Part shown: piece by piece, positions 39,398 to 48,643 of the stretch | Layout: the number at the start of each line of letters is the position of its first letter | Position numbering within the stretch: position 1 is the first letter of the stretch | NCBI RefSeq assembly: GCF_900106785.1 | Contig: NZ_LT629842.1 | Coordinates: 75,694 to 139,693, forward strand | Direction: 5' to 3' | Length of the DNA: 64,000 nucleotides | Source: Prevotellamassilia timonensis | GTDB lineage: Bacteria > Bacteroidota > Bacteroidia > Bacteroidales > Bacteroidaceae | Position numbers and translations under genes: made by a program | The notes under the pieces: model-generated | Told to the model about the DNA's origin: nothing | Databases searched by the model: none | The model's input: the letters and a program-made list of their open reading frames with translations, nothing else

Positions 39398-40040
39398 CCC
39401 CATATTGCTCTTCGACTTCGGTGGTGTGCTTGTCGACCTCAACCGTCCGCGTGTTGAGGCGGCGTTCGATGCTTTAGGTTTCGACATACGTCCGTACCTT
39501 GGCACTTACAAGCAGTCAGGCATATTCAGCCAGCTAGAGCAGGGTCGCATCACCACCCACGAGTTCTGCAACGAACTGCGTCGCTTGAGCGGCCATGCCA
39601 ACTTGGACGACGAAGCCCTTGTGGCTGCGTGGCAGAGTTATCTCGACACGGTGCCGGCCGACCGCCTCGACATGTTGCTCAAAATCAAGCAACACTACCA
39701 CGTGTGCTTGTTGAGCAATACCAACCACATACATTGGCGCATGGCCGAGGACACACTGTTCTGCTACAAAGGTTTGCACGTGACAGACTTTTTTGAGCAT
39801 ATATTCTTGTCGTGCGAGTTGGGCGTAGAGAAACCCGCCCCCGAAATATTTGCCAGAGTGGCAGAGGGCATAGGTGTGCCCGCCGGCGACATCTTGTTTT
39901 TCGACGACAGCGAAGTAAATTGTGAGGCGGCGCGCCAATGCGGCTTGCAGGCCCTTGTAGCCCCCGCCCACAGCGAATGGCTAAAATACTTTGACGAAAA
40001 TGGCAAATTACACACTTCATACGTTCAAGCACAACCTTGA
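39390..40040 (+). CDS. HAD-superfamily hydrolase (subfamily IA)
   Basis: This 216-residue phosphatase-like protein has the HAD motifs in order: motif I DFGGVLVD (Asp9 nucleophile, with Gly where many have the second Asp), motif II LLSNTN (near 108), motif III Lys in LGVEKPAPEIF (near 149) and motif IV FFDDSEVN (near 170). It should remove phosphate from a small metabolite. The substrate is unknown; the neighbouring ribF might hint at a flavin-related phosphate, which is inference. It overlaps the genes on both sides. Confidence 0.85.
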   Translation: MNNPILLFDFGGVLVDLNRPRVEAAFDALGFDIRPYLGTYKQSGIFSQLEQGRITTHEFCNELRRLSGHANLDDEALVAAWQSYLDTVPADRLDMLLKIKQHYHVCLLSNTNHIHWRMAEDTLFCYKGLHVTDFFEHIFLSCELGVEKPAPEIFARVAEGIGVPAGDILFFDDSEVNCEAARQCGLQALVAPAHSEWLKYFDENGKLHTSYVQAQP

Positions 40041-40953
40041 TAATTCGACAGGTTGCTGCGCAGCCATAGGTTTTTTCGACGGTGTGCACCGCGGTCACTG
40101 CTACTTGATAGAGCAAGTAAAGGCCGAGGCTGCCCGCCGCGGACTCATGCCTATAGTCATCACCTTTGAGGAACACCCGCGCCTGGCCTTGTCGCAAACG
40201 CGCTATTGGCCAGAGTTGCTCACCACCAATGCGCAAAAGTTGCAACTGCTGGCACAGACGGGATTAGCCGCTTGTGCCATGTTGCACTTCGACCACACCA
40301 TGTCGATGCTCACCTCGCGCGAGTTTATGGAGCTGGTGCTGAAAAAGGAACTCAACGTGCAGTGCCTGCTCATAGGCTACGATCACCATTTTGGTTCCGA
40401 CCTTTCGGCCGGTTACAAAGACTACGTAAAGTATGGCAAGGAACTCGGCATAGAAGTGTTGCGCGAGCGCCCCTTCGACACCGACGACCTGCGCATCAGT
40501 TCGTCAGCCACACGCCGTTTCCTTACGGGTGGCAATGTCGAGATGGCGCGAGCCTGCCTCGGCCGTCCCTATCAGCTTGAGGGCAGCGTGGTTGAGGGCC
40601 GCCATGCCGGTTCGCTCATGGGGTATCCCACAGCCAACCTCCGTCCCGATTGTGCCGAACAACTTGTGCCCGGACGCGGTGTTTATGCTGCACGGGCCGA
40701 AATAGACGGTTTCCGCTATAAAGCCATGGTCAACATAGGCTGGCGGCCGACACTCGACAATGGCAGCGACCAAACCATCGAGGCCCACTTGCTCGACTAT
40801 GACGGCGGCGACCTTTACGGCCACCATCTCAAACTCAGCTTTTACCGCCGCGTGCGCGACGAACACCGTTTCGACAGCATCGAAGCCCTGCAAAAGCAAC
40901 TTGCCATTGATGCCGATGTGGTACGAGCCATGCTCGACGACGTAAATAGCTGA
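40000..40953 (+). CDS. ribF: Bifunctional riboflavin kinase/FAD synthetase
   Basis: This protein of about 317 residues phosphorylates riboflavin to FMN and adenylates FMN to FAD. I prefer the ATG at 40000 (MANYTLHTF) over the in-frame ATG at 39991; both lie inside the HAD gene, an overlap of 41-50 bp. The FAD synthetase half has IGFFDGVHRGH (nucleotidyltransferase HxGH-type motif, near 23), LLIGYDHHFG (near 122) and SSSATR (near 168). The riboflavin kinase half has GYPTANLRP (near 208), GVYAARAEI and a final helix. It ends the argB-to-ribF run. Confidence 0.94.
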   Translation: MANYTLHTFKHNLDNSTGCCAAIGFFDGVHRGHCYLIEQVKAEAARRGLMPIVITFEEHPRLALSQTRYWPELLTTNAQKLQLLAQTGLAACAMLHFDHTMSMLTSREFMELVLKKELNVQCLLIGYDHHFGSDLSAGYKDYVKYGKELGIEVLRERPFDTDDLRISSSATRRFLTGGNVEMARACLGRPYQLEGSVVEGRHAGSLMGYPTANLRPDCAEQLVPGRGVYAARAEIDGFRYKAMVNIGWRPTLDNGSDQTIEAHLLDYDGGDLYGHHLKLSFYRRVRDEHRFDSIEALQKQLAIDADVVRAMLDDVNS

Positions 40954-41002
40954 CAACCGATGCCGCAATAACAACACACAAAACTAAACTAAATACACAC
41001 TT

Positions 41003-41842
41003 ATGACAGCAATAACTATGTTGGTACTGTTCGTCGCCGTTCAGTTGGTGACGGGCCTTGGGGCATTATTGTTTTCAAATCTCGACAAGTTGGGCACCGG
41101 TTATCCCATCGACCAACTTACCGTTTCACCCATGGCCACCGGCATCTCCATGCTGGTAGGCGAGGGGCTGTTGGCGTTAGGCCTGTGGCTATGGTTCTTC
41201 CGTTTTGAAAAGGGCGTGCGAGCCAAAGCCACCGAGCGCCCAGAGTTGTTAGGCATATTCAAGTTTCACAAGCTCAAGCGTGATGTGGTGCCCGTCAAGC
41301 CGACTTGGTGGCAAGTGTTGTCGGCCATTCTGGGCGTGCTGATGATGGCCATAGCCCTGTCGCAGGCCCTCACGACCCTCGGCATGAACAACGATGCCGA
41401 CATGGCACTCTTTCAAGGCATGCTCGGCAACCCCTTGTGCTGGTTGTTGTTGTGCATAGTCGGGCCGGTGTGCGAGGAGCTTGTCTTCCGCGTAGGCATT
41501 GTGCGCACCCTCTACCGCCACAAAGTGCCTGGTTGGGCCGCTGCAGCCATAGGTGCATTAGCCTTTGCCCTGGTACACGGCAATGTGACACAAGGCATAC
41601 CCGCCTTCATCATAGGCGTTGTGCTCGGCTTGTACTATTTGCGTTCGGGCAATTTACGTCTGTGCTTGCCGGCGCACATCGCCAACAACACGTTGGCTGT
41701 GGTACTCATGGCGTTAGGCCAGGACGATGCTCCCGTGTCGTGGTGGAGCATAACCATTCGCGTTGTAGTAGCCCTGCTGCTTGTGGCTGGTGCCCTGATG
41801 CCCTTGCACCGTACGGACAAGGCTGCACAGGCCGCTGCTTAG
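41003..41842 (+). CDS. CPBP family intramembrane metalloprotease
   Basis: This 279-residue membrane protein has about eight helices. The CPBP/Abi motifs are present: motif 1 CEELVFRVGIVRTLYR (Glu-Glu near 155, with Arg), motif 2 FALVHGNVTQGIPAFIIGVVLG (His near 192) and motif 3 HIANN (near 228). Members cleave prenylated or other membrane substrates (Rce1-like), and in bacteria some are linked to bacteriocin immunity or maturation. No bacteriocin gene is seen nearby. It is a single gene between ribF and dusB. Confidence 0.88.
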   Translation: MTAITMLVLFVAVQLVTGLGALLFSNLDKLGTGYPIDQLTVSPMATGISMLVGEGLLALGLWLWFFRFEKGVRAKATERPELLGIFKFHKLKRDVVPVKPTWWQVLSAILGVLMMAIALSQALTTLGMNNDADMALFQGMLGNPLCWLLLCIVGPVCEELVFRVGIVRTLYRHKVPGWAAAAIGALAFALVHGNVTQGIPAFIIGVVLGLYYLRSGNLRLCLPAHIANNTLAVVLMALGQDDAPVSWWSITIRVVVALLLVAGALMPLHRTDKAAQAAA

Positions 41843-41902
41843 AACCGTGCCGGTGACTCTAAAAAAAGATATACAAAATCCCCACTTACAAACTACATAT
41901 AA

Positions 41903-42946
41903 ATGAAAATAGGAACGCTCGACCTTGGCGACCGCCCAGTGGTGTTAGCCCCCATGGAGGACGTAACCGACATCGGTTTCCGTTTGCTTTGTCGTCGTCT
42001 TGGTGCGTCAATGGTATATTCCGAATTTGTGGCAGCCGATGCCTTGGTGCGCATGGTCAACAAAAGTCTCGAAAAACTCACCGTGTGCCAGGCCGAGCGC
42101 CCAGTGGCCATACAGATATACGGCAAGGACCCCGTGGCTGTGCGCGATGCTGGGCAGATAGTAGTGGAGCGTGCCCACCCCGATGTGCTCGACATCAACT
42201 TTGGCTGTCCCGTCAAGCGTGTGGCAGGCAAGGGGGCTGGTGCTGGTTTGTTGCAGGACGTGCCCCGCATGCTCGAAATAACCCGTGCAGTGGTCGATGC
42301 TGTTGATGTGCCCGTCACCGCCAAAACCCGTTTGGGCTGGGACGCCGAGCACAAAATAATAGTGCCGTTGGCCGAGCAACTGCAGGACTGCGGCATACAG
42401 GCACTCACCATACATGGGCGCACCCGTGCCCAGATGTACACAGGCGAAGCCGACTGGAGCTTGATAGGCGAGGTCAAGCGCAATCCGCGCATGCGCATTC
42501 CCATCATAGGCAATGGCGACATCACTTCGGCGCAAGGTGCCGTCGGGGCATTTGAGCAGTTCGGGGTAGATGCCGTCATGGTAGGCCGCGCCACCTTTGG
42601 CCGCCCCTGGATATTTAAGGAGATACACGATGCCTTACACGAGGGCGACCACAGTGTCGATGATGTCATACCCAGCCAGTATGCGCCTATGACAGCCGAT
42701 TGGAAACTCGATGTGCTCAAGGAGCAAGTGCGCCAAAGCGTGGCGCGCATTGACGAGTACCGCGGCATACTGCACATACGCCGTCATTTGGCAGCCACGC
42801 CTTTGTTTAAGGGACTTCCCAATTTCCGTCAGACGCGCATCAACATGTTGCGTGCCGAAACGGTAGAAGCCTTGTTCGACATTATGGAGAGCACCCGACC
42901 ACTCATACGCGAGGCTGAGGCGGCAGGCACCGCATTGCAATCTTAA
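41903..42946 (+). CDS. dusB: tRNA-dihydrouridine synthase
   Basis: This 347-residue flavoenzyme reduces uridine to dihydrouridine in the D-loop of tRNA. The TIM barrel carries LAPMEDVTDIGFR (FMN site, residues 15-27), DINFGCPVKRVAGKGAGAGL (catalytic Cys near 98, in GCPV), VTAKTRLGW (near 138), IHGRTRAQMY (near 170) and IGNGDI (near 205). Length and the order of motifs fit the DusB branch. It begins 60 bp after the CPBP gene, and the MerR-type gene follows after 14 bp. Confidence 0.92.
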   Translation: MKIGTLDLGDRPVVLAPMEDVTDIGFRLLCRRLGASMVYSEFVAADALVRMVNKSLEKLTVCQAERPVAIQIYGKDPVAVRDAGQIVVERAHPDVLDINFGCPVKRVAGKGAGAGLLQDVPRMLEITRAVVDAVDVPVTAKTRLGWDAEHKIIVPLAEQLQDCGIQALTIHGRTRAQMYTGEADWSLIGEVKRNPRMRIPIIGNGDITSAQGAVGAFEQFGVDAVMVGRATFGRPWIFKEIHDALHEGDHSVDDVIPSQYAPMTADWKLDVLKEQVRQSVARIDEYRGILHIRRHLAATPLFKGLPNFRQTRINMLRAETVEALFDIMESTRPLIREAEAAGTALQS

Positions 42947-42960
42947 AACTGATACATACT

Positions 42961-43308
42961 ATGGCAGATAAAACAATCAGCGACGATAAATATTATTACG
43001 TCATCAGCGAGGTGGCGCAGATACTCGGCGTGAGCGAGACCTTGTTGCGTTATTGGGAAAAAGAGTTTCCGCAGCAGATAACGCCCAAGAAAGGCTCACG
43101 TGGTGTGCGTCGTTACACCAAGGAGGACATAGAGAAGATACGTACCATTTACGACCTTGTAAAAGTGCGCGGTCTTAAACTGGCTGCTGCACGTGAGGTG
43201 CTCAAGCAAAACAAACAGGGTACTGCCCAACCGCTCGAAGCCATACAGCGCCTGCGCAAAGTGAAGGAAGAACTGGTGGCCATGAAGCGTGCCCTCGAAA
43301 GTATGTAA
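42961..43308 (+). CDS. MerR-type transcriptional regulator
   Basis: This 115-residue protein has a winged-helix MerR domain (about 10-80: YVISEVAQILGVSETLLRYWEKEFP, then RRYTKEDIEKI) and a short C-terminal coiled coil. There is no cysteine-based sensor domain, so its signal is not evident. Short MerR-type proteins like this are common in Bacteroidales, usually downstream of a housekeeping gene as here (dusB). A repeat element follows immediately. Confidence 0.85.
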   Translation: MADKTISDDKYYYVISEVAQILGVSETLLRYWEKEFPQQITPKKGSRGVRRYTKEDIEKIRTIYDLVKVRGLKLAAAREVLKQNKQGTAQPLEAIQRLRKVKEELVAMKRALESM

Positions 43309-43311
43309 ATT

Positions 43312-43806
43312 GGATTAGGGGGTTAGAGGGGTAGTGGGTTAGAGGGTTAGAGGGTTAGGAGGTTAAAAAGTCACTTTTATGAATTAGATAACCAAGAGTA
43401 ATCTTTTAACCCAACTTTCGGATTTAGAAAGTGCGGGCTGAAAGCCCAATGGAGCACCCAGCCCAGGGCAAGCGAAGCGGCACCCTGGGTATCGCGTGTC
43501 GGAACAGTCGCGCCCTGAAAGGGCAAAAGCTTTAAGACATGGCGCAGGTATTGAAAGATATACATACGATGCTCCACTTTAAGTCCGCTAATTCAGCTAT
43601 CAAGTAAGAATAACAAAATAAAGGCTTAAAGCTTTTGCCCTTACAGGGCGCGACTGCTCCAACACGCGATACCCAGGGTGTCGCTTCGCTTGCCCTGGGC
43701 TATGTGCTCCATTGGGCTTTCAGCCCGCACTTATTAAATCCGAAAGTTGAGTCTTTTAACCTCCTAACCCCTTAACCTCCTAACCCTCTAACCCCCTAAC
43801 CCCCAA
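43312..43806. repeat. Palindromic element of family P1 (copy 2) with GGTTAGAG arms
   Basis: The core (43412-43751) is nearly the same as the one at 21118-21523 and ends in a terminal inverted repeat CAACTTTCGGATTTA. It is flanked by arms of 8-bp words: GGTTAGAG-type on the left (43318-43370) and the mirror CCTAACCC-type on the right (43755-43806). The right arm runs up to the radA ATG at 43809, so radA's leader is repeat DNA. Confidence 0.8.
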
Positions 43807-43808
43807 AA

Positions 43809-45200
43809 ATGTCTGCAAAATCAAAAACAGTATACGTATGTTCAGAGTGTGGCATGGACTCGCCCAAATGGGTGGGGCGGTGCCCGTCGTGTGGTGCGTG
43901 GAACACCATGAAAGAAATGAGCATACGACCCGAAACATCGGCCGCCGTGAGCGAGCGTCAAGCCCGCCAGGCACTCACCGGCATAGACAAACACAGTCCA
44001 CAGCCCGTGCCCCTGTCGCAAGTGTCGGCCACCGAAGAACCACGTATGCTCACCCACGATCATGAACTCGACCGCGTGTTGGGCGGAGGCGTGGTGCGAG
44101 GCTCCATGACACTGATAGGTGGCGAACCCGGCATAGGCAAGTCAACACTGCTGCTGCAAACCCTTGTGCGTATGCAAGGCTACAAGGTGCTCTACGTCAG
44201 CGGCGAGGAAAGCGAACGCCAAATAAAATTGCGCGCCGACCGCATATCCGACCGTTCAAGCGATGTGTTGCTGCTGTGCGAAACGCGGCTCGAACACATC
44301 TTTACACACATCAAGAATGTGCAGCCCGACCTCGTCGTTATCGACTCCATACAAACCATGTCGGTCGAAACCGTCGACTCGTCACCAGGCTCCATCACCC
44401 AAATACGCGAGTGCGCCGCCTCGTTGCTAAAGTATGCCAAGGAGAGCGGTGTGCCCGTCATATTGGTGGGCCACATCACCAAGGACGGTGCCATAGCCGG
44501 ACCAAAAGTGCTGGAGCACATAGTCGACACCGTGCTACAGTTTGAGGGCGACCGCCATTACATGTACCGCATATTGCGCAGCATCAAAAACCGTTTCGGT
44601 TCAACCTCCGAACTCGGCATTTACGAAATGTGCAGCAACGGACTGCGCCCGGTTGACAATCCGTCGGAACTGCTCCTTACCCAAGGCGGCGACGAACTCA
44701 GCGGCATAGCCATTGCCGCAGCCATCGAGGGCGTGCGCCCCTTCCTTATCGAGACACAGGCCCTTGTGTCGACCGCGGCCTATGGCACCCCCCAGCGCTC
44801 TGCCACCGGGTTCGACCTGCGCCGCCTCAACATGCTGCTTGCAGTACTCGAAAAACGTGTCGGTTTCAAACTGGCACAGAAAGACGTGTTCCTCAACATA
44901 GCCGGAGGCATACGCGTCACCGACCCCGCCATCGACCTCTCAGTCATCGCGTCGGTACTGTCGAGCAATGTCGACACCGCCATAGAACGCAATGTGTGCA
45001 TGGCCGGCGAGGTGGGTCTGAGCGGCGAGATACGTCCTGTCACGCGCATAGGCCAGCGTGTGGCCGAGGCTGCCAAGTTAGGTTTTACACGCATACTCAT
45101 TCCCGAGGGCAATGTCAAAGGACTCGACACCCGGCAGCCCGGCATCGAAATTGTGCCAGTAAGCAGAGTCGAAGCCGCTCTGCGCGAACTGTTTGCATAG
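43809..45200 (+). CDS. radA: DNA repair protein RadA
   Basis: This 463-residue ATPase drives branch migration in recombination intermediates and helps RecA. It has an N-terminal zinc finger (Cys11, Cys14, Cys25, Cys28), a RecA-like core with Walker A GGEPGIGKST (near 103) and the RadA-specific motif IKNRFGS (near 257), and a C-terminal Lon-like domain (about 310-463, GLSGEIRPVTRIGQRVAEA). All motifs are intact. Its leader is made of the octamer arm of the P1 element, and no promoter box can be recognised in that arm. Confidence 0.95.
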   Translation: MSAKSKTVYVCSECGMDSPKWVGRCPSCGAWNTMKEMSIRPETSAAVSERQARQALTGIDKHSPQPVPLSQVSATEEPRMLTHDHELDRVLGGGVVRGSMTLIGGEPGIGKSTLLLQTLVRMQGYKVLYVSGEESERQIKLRADRISDRSSDVLLLCETRLEHIFTHIKNVQPDLVVIDSIQTMSVETVDSSPGSITQIRECAASLLKYAKESGVPVILVGHITKDGAIAGPKVLEHIVDTVLQFEGDRHYMYRILRSIKNRFGSTSELGIYEMCSNGLRPVDNPSELLLTQGGDELSGIAIAAAIEGVRPFLIETQALVSTAAYGTPQRSATGFDLRRLNMLLAVLEKRVGFKLAQKDVFLNIAGGIRVTDPAIDLSVIASVLSSNVDTAIERNVCMAGEVGLSGEIRPVTRIGQRVAEAAKLGFTRILIPEGNVKGLDTRQPGIEIVPVSRVEAALRELFA

Positions 45201-45278
45201 CAGACAGCAAGACGTTCGCGCCACGCACCACCATGCCAATAAGAAAGACACCCGTTCACCATATCCATAAGAACAATT

Positions 45279-47129
45279 ATGTATAAAAAAGATAACAACT
45301 ATAACCGAGGCAACCGTGACGCCCGCCGCGAGGGTAAAGGCAGTAACGCCCGTCGTGACTACAAAAGCGACCGCAATGGCGACCGCAAAGGCGACAGCAA
45401 GCACACTGCCCAGCGTCACGATGCCCCCCAGCGCAAGTTCCGTCCGCAGGCCCCCGGTGAGCGCAACCTCACTCCGCTGCCCACCATGACCATGGACGTG
45501 ACCGACAACCGCCACATCACATTGCGTGTGCCGCCCCACATAGCCTATAACGAGGAGGCACTCAAGCAGTTCATAGCGCAGGAGCGCGGCATAGATGTGC
45601 GCACCATCAATGCCCTGCGCATACGCAAACGCAGCATTGACGCCCGCCAGCGCACCATTTTTGTCAACCTCACCGTCGAGGCTTACGTCAACGAAATGCC
45701 GCCCCAGCTCGACTTCGAGCCCGTCAGCTATCAAGATGTGAGCCGCGCCCCCCGTGTGGTGGTGGTAGGTGCCGGTCCTGGCGGACTTTTTGCTGCCTTG
45801 CGTTTGATAGAACTTGGCAAGCGTCCCGTGGTGCTTGAGCGTGGCAAAGATGTGCACGAGCGCCGCAAGGACATTGCCCTCATATCGCGCGAGCACAAGG
45901 TCGATGCCGAGAGCAACTACTCCTTTGGCGAGGGTGGGGCAGGAGCCTTCTCTGACGGCAAACTCTACACCCGTTCAAAGAAACGTGGCAATGTTGACAA
46001 AATATTGCGTGTATTCTGCCAGTTTGGTGCCAGCACCGACATCTTGATTGATGCCCACCCCCACATAGGCACCGACCGGCTGCCACGCATCATCGAGGCC
46101 ATGCGCAACCAAATTATAGCCTGCGGTGGCGAGGTGCATTTCAACACTCGTGTAGATAGTCTGATCATCGAAGGCGAAGCCGTTAAAGGCGTCACCTGCC
46201 ATAACGGACAAACCTACTTCGGCCCGGTCATTTTGGCCACGGGCCATTCGGCGCGCGACGTTTACCGCTATTTACACGCGCAAGGTGTGGCACTCGAGCA
46301 AAAAGGCATTGCCGTGGGCGTGCGCTTGGAACACCCCGCCACACTCATCGACCAAATACAGTATCACAACGCCAATGGGCGTGGCAAGTATTTGCCCGCA
46401 GCTGAGTATAGCTATGTGGCACAGAGCGGCGGCCGCGGCGTGTATAGTTTCTGCATGTGCCCGGGCGGCATAGTTGTGCCCGCAGCCAGCGGACCGCAGC
46501 AAATTGTGGTGAACGGCATGAGCCCCTCGTCGCGCAATTCCGCCTGGAGCAATTCGGGTATGGTGGTCGAAACACGTCCTGAGGACCTCGACGGCGAGCT
46601 TGCCCCCTTCCTTACTGAGGCCATGGCCGATGGCACCTTTGCCGAGACACACCAAGACATCAACAATCCGGCCAACCCTTTGCGCATGATGTACCTGCAA
46701 GAGGCACTCGAAAAGGCATGCTGGCAACAAGGCAACCGCAGCCAAACCGCCCCTGCACAGCGCATGGCCGACTTTGTCAACTGTCGTTTGAGTTACGACC
46801 TGCCCAAGTCGAGCTACTCGCCCGGTCTGGTGTCGTCGCCCCTCCACTTTTGGATGCCGCGTTTCATCACCACGCGTTTGATTGAAGGTTTCAACGCTTT
46901 TGGCCGCCGCAGCCGTGGTTTTCTTACCAACGAGGCCACCGTCATAGCTGTTGAAACCCGCACCTCGGCCCCAGTGCGCATATTGCGCAATCACGACACC
47001 TTGTGTCATGTCAGCATCAGCGGTCTCTACCCCTGTGGCGAGGGTGCCGGTTATGCGGGTGGCATAGTTAGTGCCGCTGTCGACGGCGAACGTTGTGCCG
47101 AGGCTGCTGCCGCGCAAATGGCCATGTAG
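45279..47129 (+). CDS. FAD-dependent dehydrogenase with a basic low-complexity N-terminus
   Basis: This 616-residue flavoprotein belongs to the COG2509 group of uncharacterised FAD-dependent dehydrogenases. The FAD site is VVVGAGPGGLFAALRLIELG (near 163), followed by VVLERGKDVHERRKDI; the C-terminus has GLYPCGEGAGYAGGIVSAA. The conserved protein begins near residue 70 (MTMDVTDNRHITLRVP). The first 65 residues are Asn/Arg/Lys/Asp/Gly-rich and probably disordered, which is unusual for the family. Initiation at Met70 (45486) is the alternative. The natural electron donor and substrate are unknown. Confidence 0.85.
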   Translation: MYKKDNNYNRGNRDARREGKGSNARRDYKSDRNGDRKGDSKHTAQRHDAPQRKFRPQAPGERNLTPLPTMTMDVTDNRHITLRVPPHIAYNEEALKQFIAQERGIDVRTINALRIRKRSIDARQRTIFVNLTVEAYVNEMPPQLDFEPVSYQDVSRAPRVVVVGAGPGGLFAALRLIELGKRPVVLERGKDVHERRKDIALISREHKVDAESNYSFGEGGAGAFSDGKLYTRSKKRGNVDKILRVFCQFGASTDILIDAHPHIGTDRLPRIIEAMRNQIIACGGEVHFNTRVDSLIIEGEAVKGVTCHNGQTYFGPVILATGHSARDVYRYLHAQGVALEQKGIAVGVRLEHPATLIDQIQYHNANGRGKYLPAAEYSYVAQSGGRGVYSFCMCPGGIVVPAASGPQQIVVNGMSPSSRNSAWSNSGMVVETRPEDLDGELAPFLTEAMADGTFAETHQDINNPANPLRMMYLQEALEKACWQQGNRSQTAPAQRMADFVNCRLSYDLPKSSYSPGLVSSPLHFWMPRFITTRLIEGFNAFGRRSRGFLTNEATVIAVETRTSAPVRILRNHDTLCHVSISGLYPCGEGAGYAGGIVSAAVDGERCAEAAAAQMAM

Positions 47130-48070
47130 TGTAGAATACGAGTGTAGACAAGTGCAGGCAAGTGTAGACGAGTGCAGACAAATTAGTGCATACACTCACC
47201 CCTACAATTTTTAATTTGCTGTTTTGTCTACACTCTACACTTTTAGAGGTTAAGCCACTGATAATCAAAACGTAACGGCGTGTAGACAAATGCGGAATTT
47301 GTATGCATTACTGTCTGCACACAGCCATCTGCACCATTGTGTGCACGTCACATTAACATATTGTTGTGCGGTGAAACTATTTTGATATATTGCAGTCCGC
47401 TAAAACATAAATATGCGAACGGACTCAAGCACCAAACGCAAACTCTAATGGGGGCGACGCGTCCCCGCGTCGGAAATTATGGCAAAGGCTCACAGACAGG
47501 CGTGTAATCAGTGTATGCACATTGCATTTTTCCGACGCGGGACGCGTCGCCCCCATTAGAGCTTGCGCTTGATGCTTGAGTCCGTTTGCGTGTTTACGCT
47601 TTTCCGAACAGCACTGATAAAACAATTTTGAACACCAACTTATAACATTACGCGCACGGTAAGCCATTTCTGTTGCATGAGAGCGGTTTTATGGTATAGG
47701 GCGAGCGGAATTTCTGTTGGACAAACAGTTTCTTCTGCCGCCCTATGCCGTAAAACCGCTCTCTTTTTGTGGTAAACTCGCATAGTGCAGAGGCGTGTGC
47801 ACACAATGGTGCATACGGTTTTTGATAGTGTCTACACTGTGCAACATGCTGAATATCAATGATTATTGTGCGTTTAGTGCAGAGTGCAGACAGTTTGGCA
47901 AAAAAATAAATGTAGGTGTGTACACTGAGGTTCTTGTCTGCACCATGCACTTTTCCCCCTTACTAAGAATTAAAATCCATGCCTTATTGTGTTATAGAAC
48001 ATATATCGAGTAAAAAAATCATATTTCGGCAAAAAAAGTTGCCCGAAAACTTGCATGGTAATAACTAAGT
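47130..48070. other. Gene-free stretch with decamer arms, P2 copy 1 and P3 copy 2
   Basis: No gene is apparent. The stretch 47136-47190 reads as five 10-bp words (GAGTGTAGAC, AAGTGCAGGC and variants), mirrored in part at 47222-47243. The P2 palindrome lies at 47415-47590. The P3 palindrome at 47665-47768 is a long stem (AGAGCGGTTTTA mirrored by TAAAACCGCTCT) followed by a T-run. The rest of the stretch again holds scattered GTGCAGAC words (47780-47950). Confidence 0.6.
47415..47590. repeat. Palindromic element of family P2, copy 1
   Basis: Two arms of about 60 bp (47415-47473 and 47531-47590) contain CTAATGGGGGCGACGCG and its mirror. The interior shares GGCAAAGGCTCACAGACAGG with the terminator region at 53465-53485. 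Other family members lie at 49915-50050, 50083-50112 (partial) and 53564-53760. Confidence 0.75.
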
Positions 48071-48073
48071 CCG

Positions 48074-48110
48074 TACTTTTGCATCGTAATCATAATTGTA
48101 ATCATTACAA
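48074..48110 (+). promoter_or_regulatory. Promoter and 7-1-7 operator of the Fur/PerR-type gene
   Basis: The -7 box TACTTTTG (48074-48081) is followed at 48096-48110 by TTGTAATCATTACAA, a perfect 7-1-7 inverted repeat that fits the PerR/Fur box pattern. The operator lies between the promoter and the ATG at 48122, the natural place for autorepression. Confidence 0.7.
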
Positions 48111-48121
48111 ATAATCGACGA

Positions 48122-48550
48122 ATGGAAACGAACACGACGCTCAACTATCTTCAAGCCCATGGCATCAAGCCCTCGCTGCAACGCATGGCGGTGATGACCT
48201 ACTTGATAGAGCACCGTACGCACCCCACCGCCGATGAAATTTACACGGCACTGCACCCCTCCATTCCGACCCTGTCGAAGACCACGGTGTACAACACCCT
48301 GAAGTTGCTCACCGAAAAGGGCGCCGCACTGCAGCTGACCATTGATGAGCGCAACTGCTGTTTTGATGCCGACACCTCGCCACATGCACACTTTCTGTGC
48401 ACACGCTGTGGACGCGTGTACGACATGAAACTCAATCAGGCCGAATTGATAAAATGCGCCTGTGTGCCTGACAAATTTCAAACGGAGGACGCACAGCTTT
48501 ACCTGCGCGGCTGCTGCCCAAGGTGCGCCGCACTGAACATGGATAATTAA
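48122..48550 (+). CDS. Fur-family regulator, probably PerR type
   Basis: This 142-residue metalloregulator has the Fur winged helix (about 10-80, GIKPSLQRMAVMTYLIEHRTHPTADEIY) and a dimerisation domain with a structural Zn site of two CxxC pairs, FLCTRCG (near 98) and RGCCPRCA (near 130). HAHF supplies a sensing His. Rubrerythrin genes directly downstream and the operator over its own leader indicate a peroxide sensor of PerR type rather than an iron-sensing Fur. It probably represses this gene and the downstream rubrerythrin gene until peroxide oxidises its metal site. Confidence 0.88.
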   Translation: METNTTLNYLQAHGIKPSLQRMAVMTYLIEHRTHPTADEIYTALHPSIPTLSKTTVYNTLKLLTEKGAALQLTIDERNCCFDADTSPHAHFLCTRCGRVYDMKLNQAELIKCACVPDKFQTEDAQLYLRGCCPRCAALNMDN

Positions 48551-48643
48551 CTCAACAACGAAACATAACAACCGTTGCCAAGGCTCCCACCCACGGTGTG
48601 GCAAGGAACGAGGCAACAACAATCTACTAAAACTCAACTCATT

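Noticed and set aside
41003-41842. CPBP protease as part of a bacteriocin locus
   Set aside because: Its neighbours are ribF and dusB. No precursor peptide or exporter gene is seen.
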